Source: Peptoniphilus senegalensis JC140 (GTDB lineage: Bacteria; Bacillota; Clostridia; Tissierellales; Peptoniphilaceae). Taken from it: 64,000 nucleotides of DNA. Below, one piece after another: positions 63,903 through 64,000 of this stretch (positions within the stretch are counted from its first letter, which is position 1; each line of letters starts with the position of its first letter). The position numbers were made by a program, and so were the translations under genes. The stretch spans positions 293,568 through 357,567 of the forward strand of contig NZ_HE610718.1 of NCBI RefSeq assembly GCF_000321025.1, in the 5' to 3' direction. The notes under the pieces were generated by a model. The model was not told where the DNA came from and searched no databases. It was given only the letters and a program-made list of their open reading frames with translations.

Positions 63903-64000
63903 ATTACCACCAAACTCATTTTATCATTTAAACTTATGTTTTGTAAACATATATTTTTCTTGTAAGTTAGTTTATATTCAGACAAATTTTGGCATAAAAA

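Noticed and set aside
1..64000. tRNA, rRNA or intact insertion sequence
   Set aside because: No cloverleaf with conserved TTCGANNC arm, no rRNA stretch and no transposase-like protein was seen on either strand.

Overview
The window comes from a low-GC, strictly anaerobic, Gram-positive bacterium. Evidence: AT-rich coding and spacer DNA, strong AGGAGG ribosome sites, a butyrate-type acyl-CoA dehydrogenase with EtfAB, a flavodiiron protein, class C sortases with LPXTG-type proteins, and an encapsulin-type ferritin. The mix best fits an anaerobic coccus of the Peptoniphilaceae (Peptoniphilus/Anaerococcus-like). That placement is inference. No tRNA, rRNA, CRISPR array or intact transposon was seen.

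Layout. 1-5284 (minus) is an operon: FAD-linked 2-hydroxyacid (lactate-type) dehydrogenase, acyl-CoA dehydrogenase, EtfB, EtfA, LrgA, LrgB (cut by the window edge). A large HTH regulator (5458-6894) is divergent from it, and a clear inverted repeat lies in the shared promoter region. 7330-10248 (plus) is a YfcC-type carrier plus isoaspartyl dipeptidase, bracketed by two near-identical terminators. A long imperfect inverted repeat follows. 10553-12255 (minus) is an XRE regulator / ImmA-type protease / PIN-domain trio.

12356-33077 is the most striking region: a sortase-assembled pilus locus of about 20 kb on the minus strand. Transcription order is a 4549-residue adhesin, a 36-nt tandem repeat array with a possible coupled small ORF, the major pilin, a minor pilin and three class C sortases. 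It carries a C10/G10 homopolymer upstream, intercistronic hairpins, a probable internal promoter, and a terminator between the minor pilin and the sortases. Together these suggest layered control of pilus expression and stoichiometry.

33405-47118 holds a MacAB-like efflux system, a frameshifted NhaC antiporter, an OpuC osmoprotectant ABC operon, an orphan encapsulin-type ferritin without a shell gene, and an operon of nicotinate phosphoribosyltransferase, a radical SAM protein, an unknown protein and an AI-2E family permease. 47394-55315 holds a TtcA-like tRNA thiolase, a flavodiiron protein, an ArsC/Spx-like protein, a ClC antiporter, an unknown anchored protein, a MATE exporter and NnrE. 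55775-60518 holds an AraC regulator, a frameshifted MBOAT acyltransferase with an SGNH-like partner, a LysR regulator and a PAP2 phosphatase. 60532-63902 (minus) holds an acidic unknown protein, a C39-like protein, and a radical SAM plus partner pair thought to act on DNA.

Two genes (nhaC and the MBOAT) are each broken by a -1 shift at a poly-A run. The same kind of lesson applies to both: homopolymer miscalling, true decay and frameshifting at the run must be told apart.
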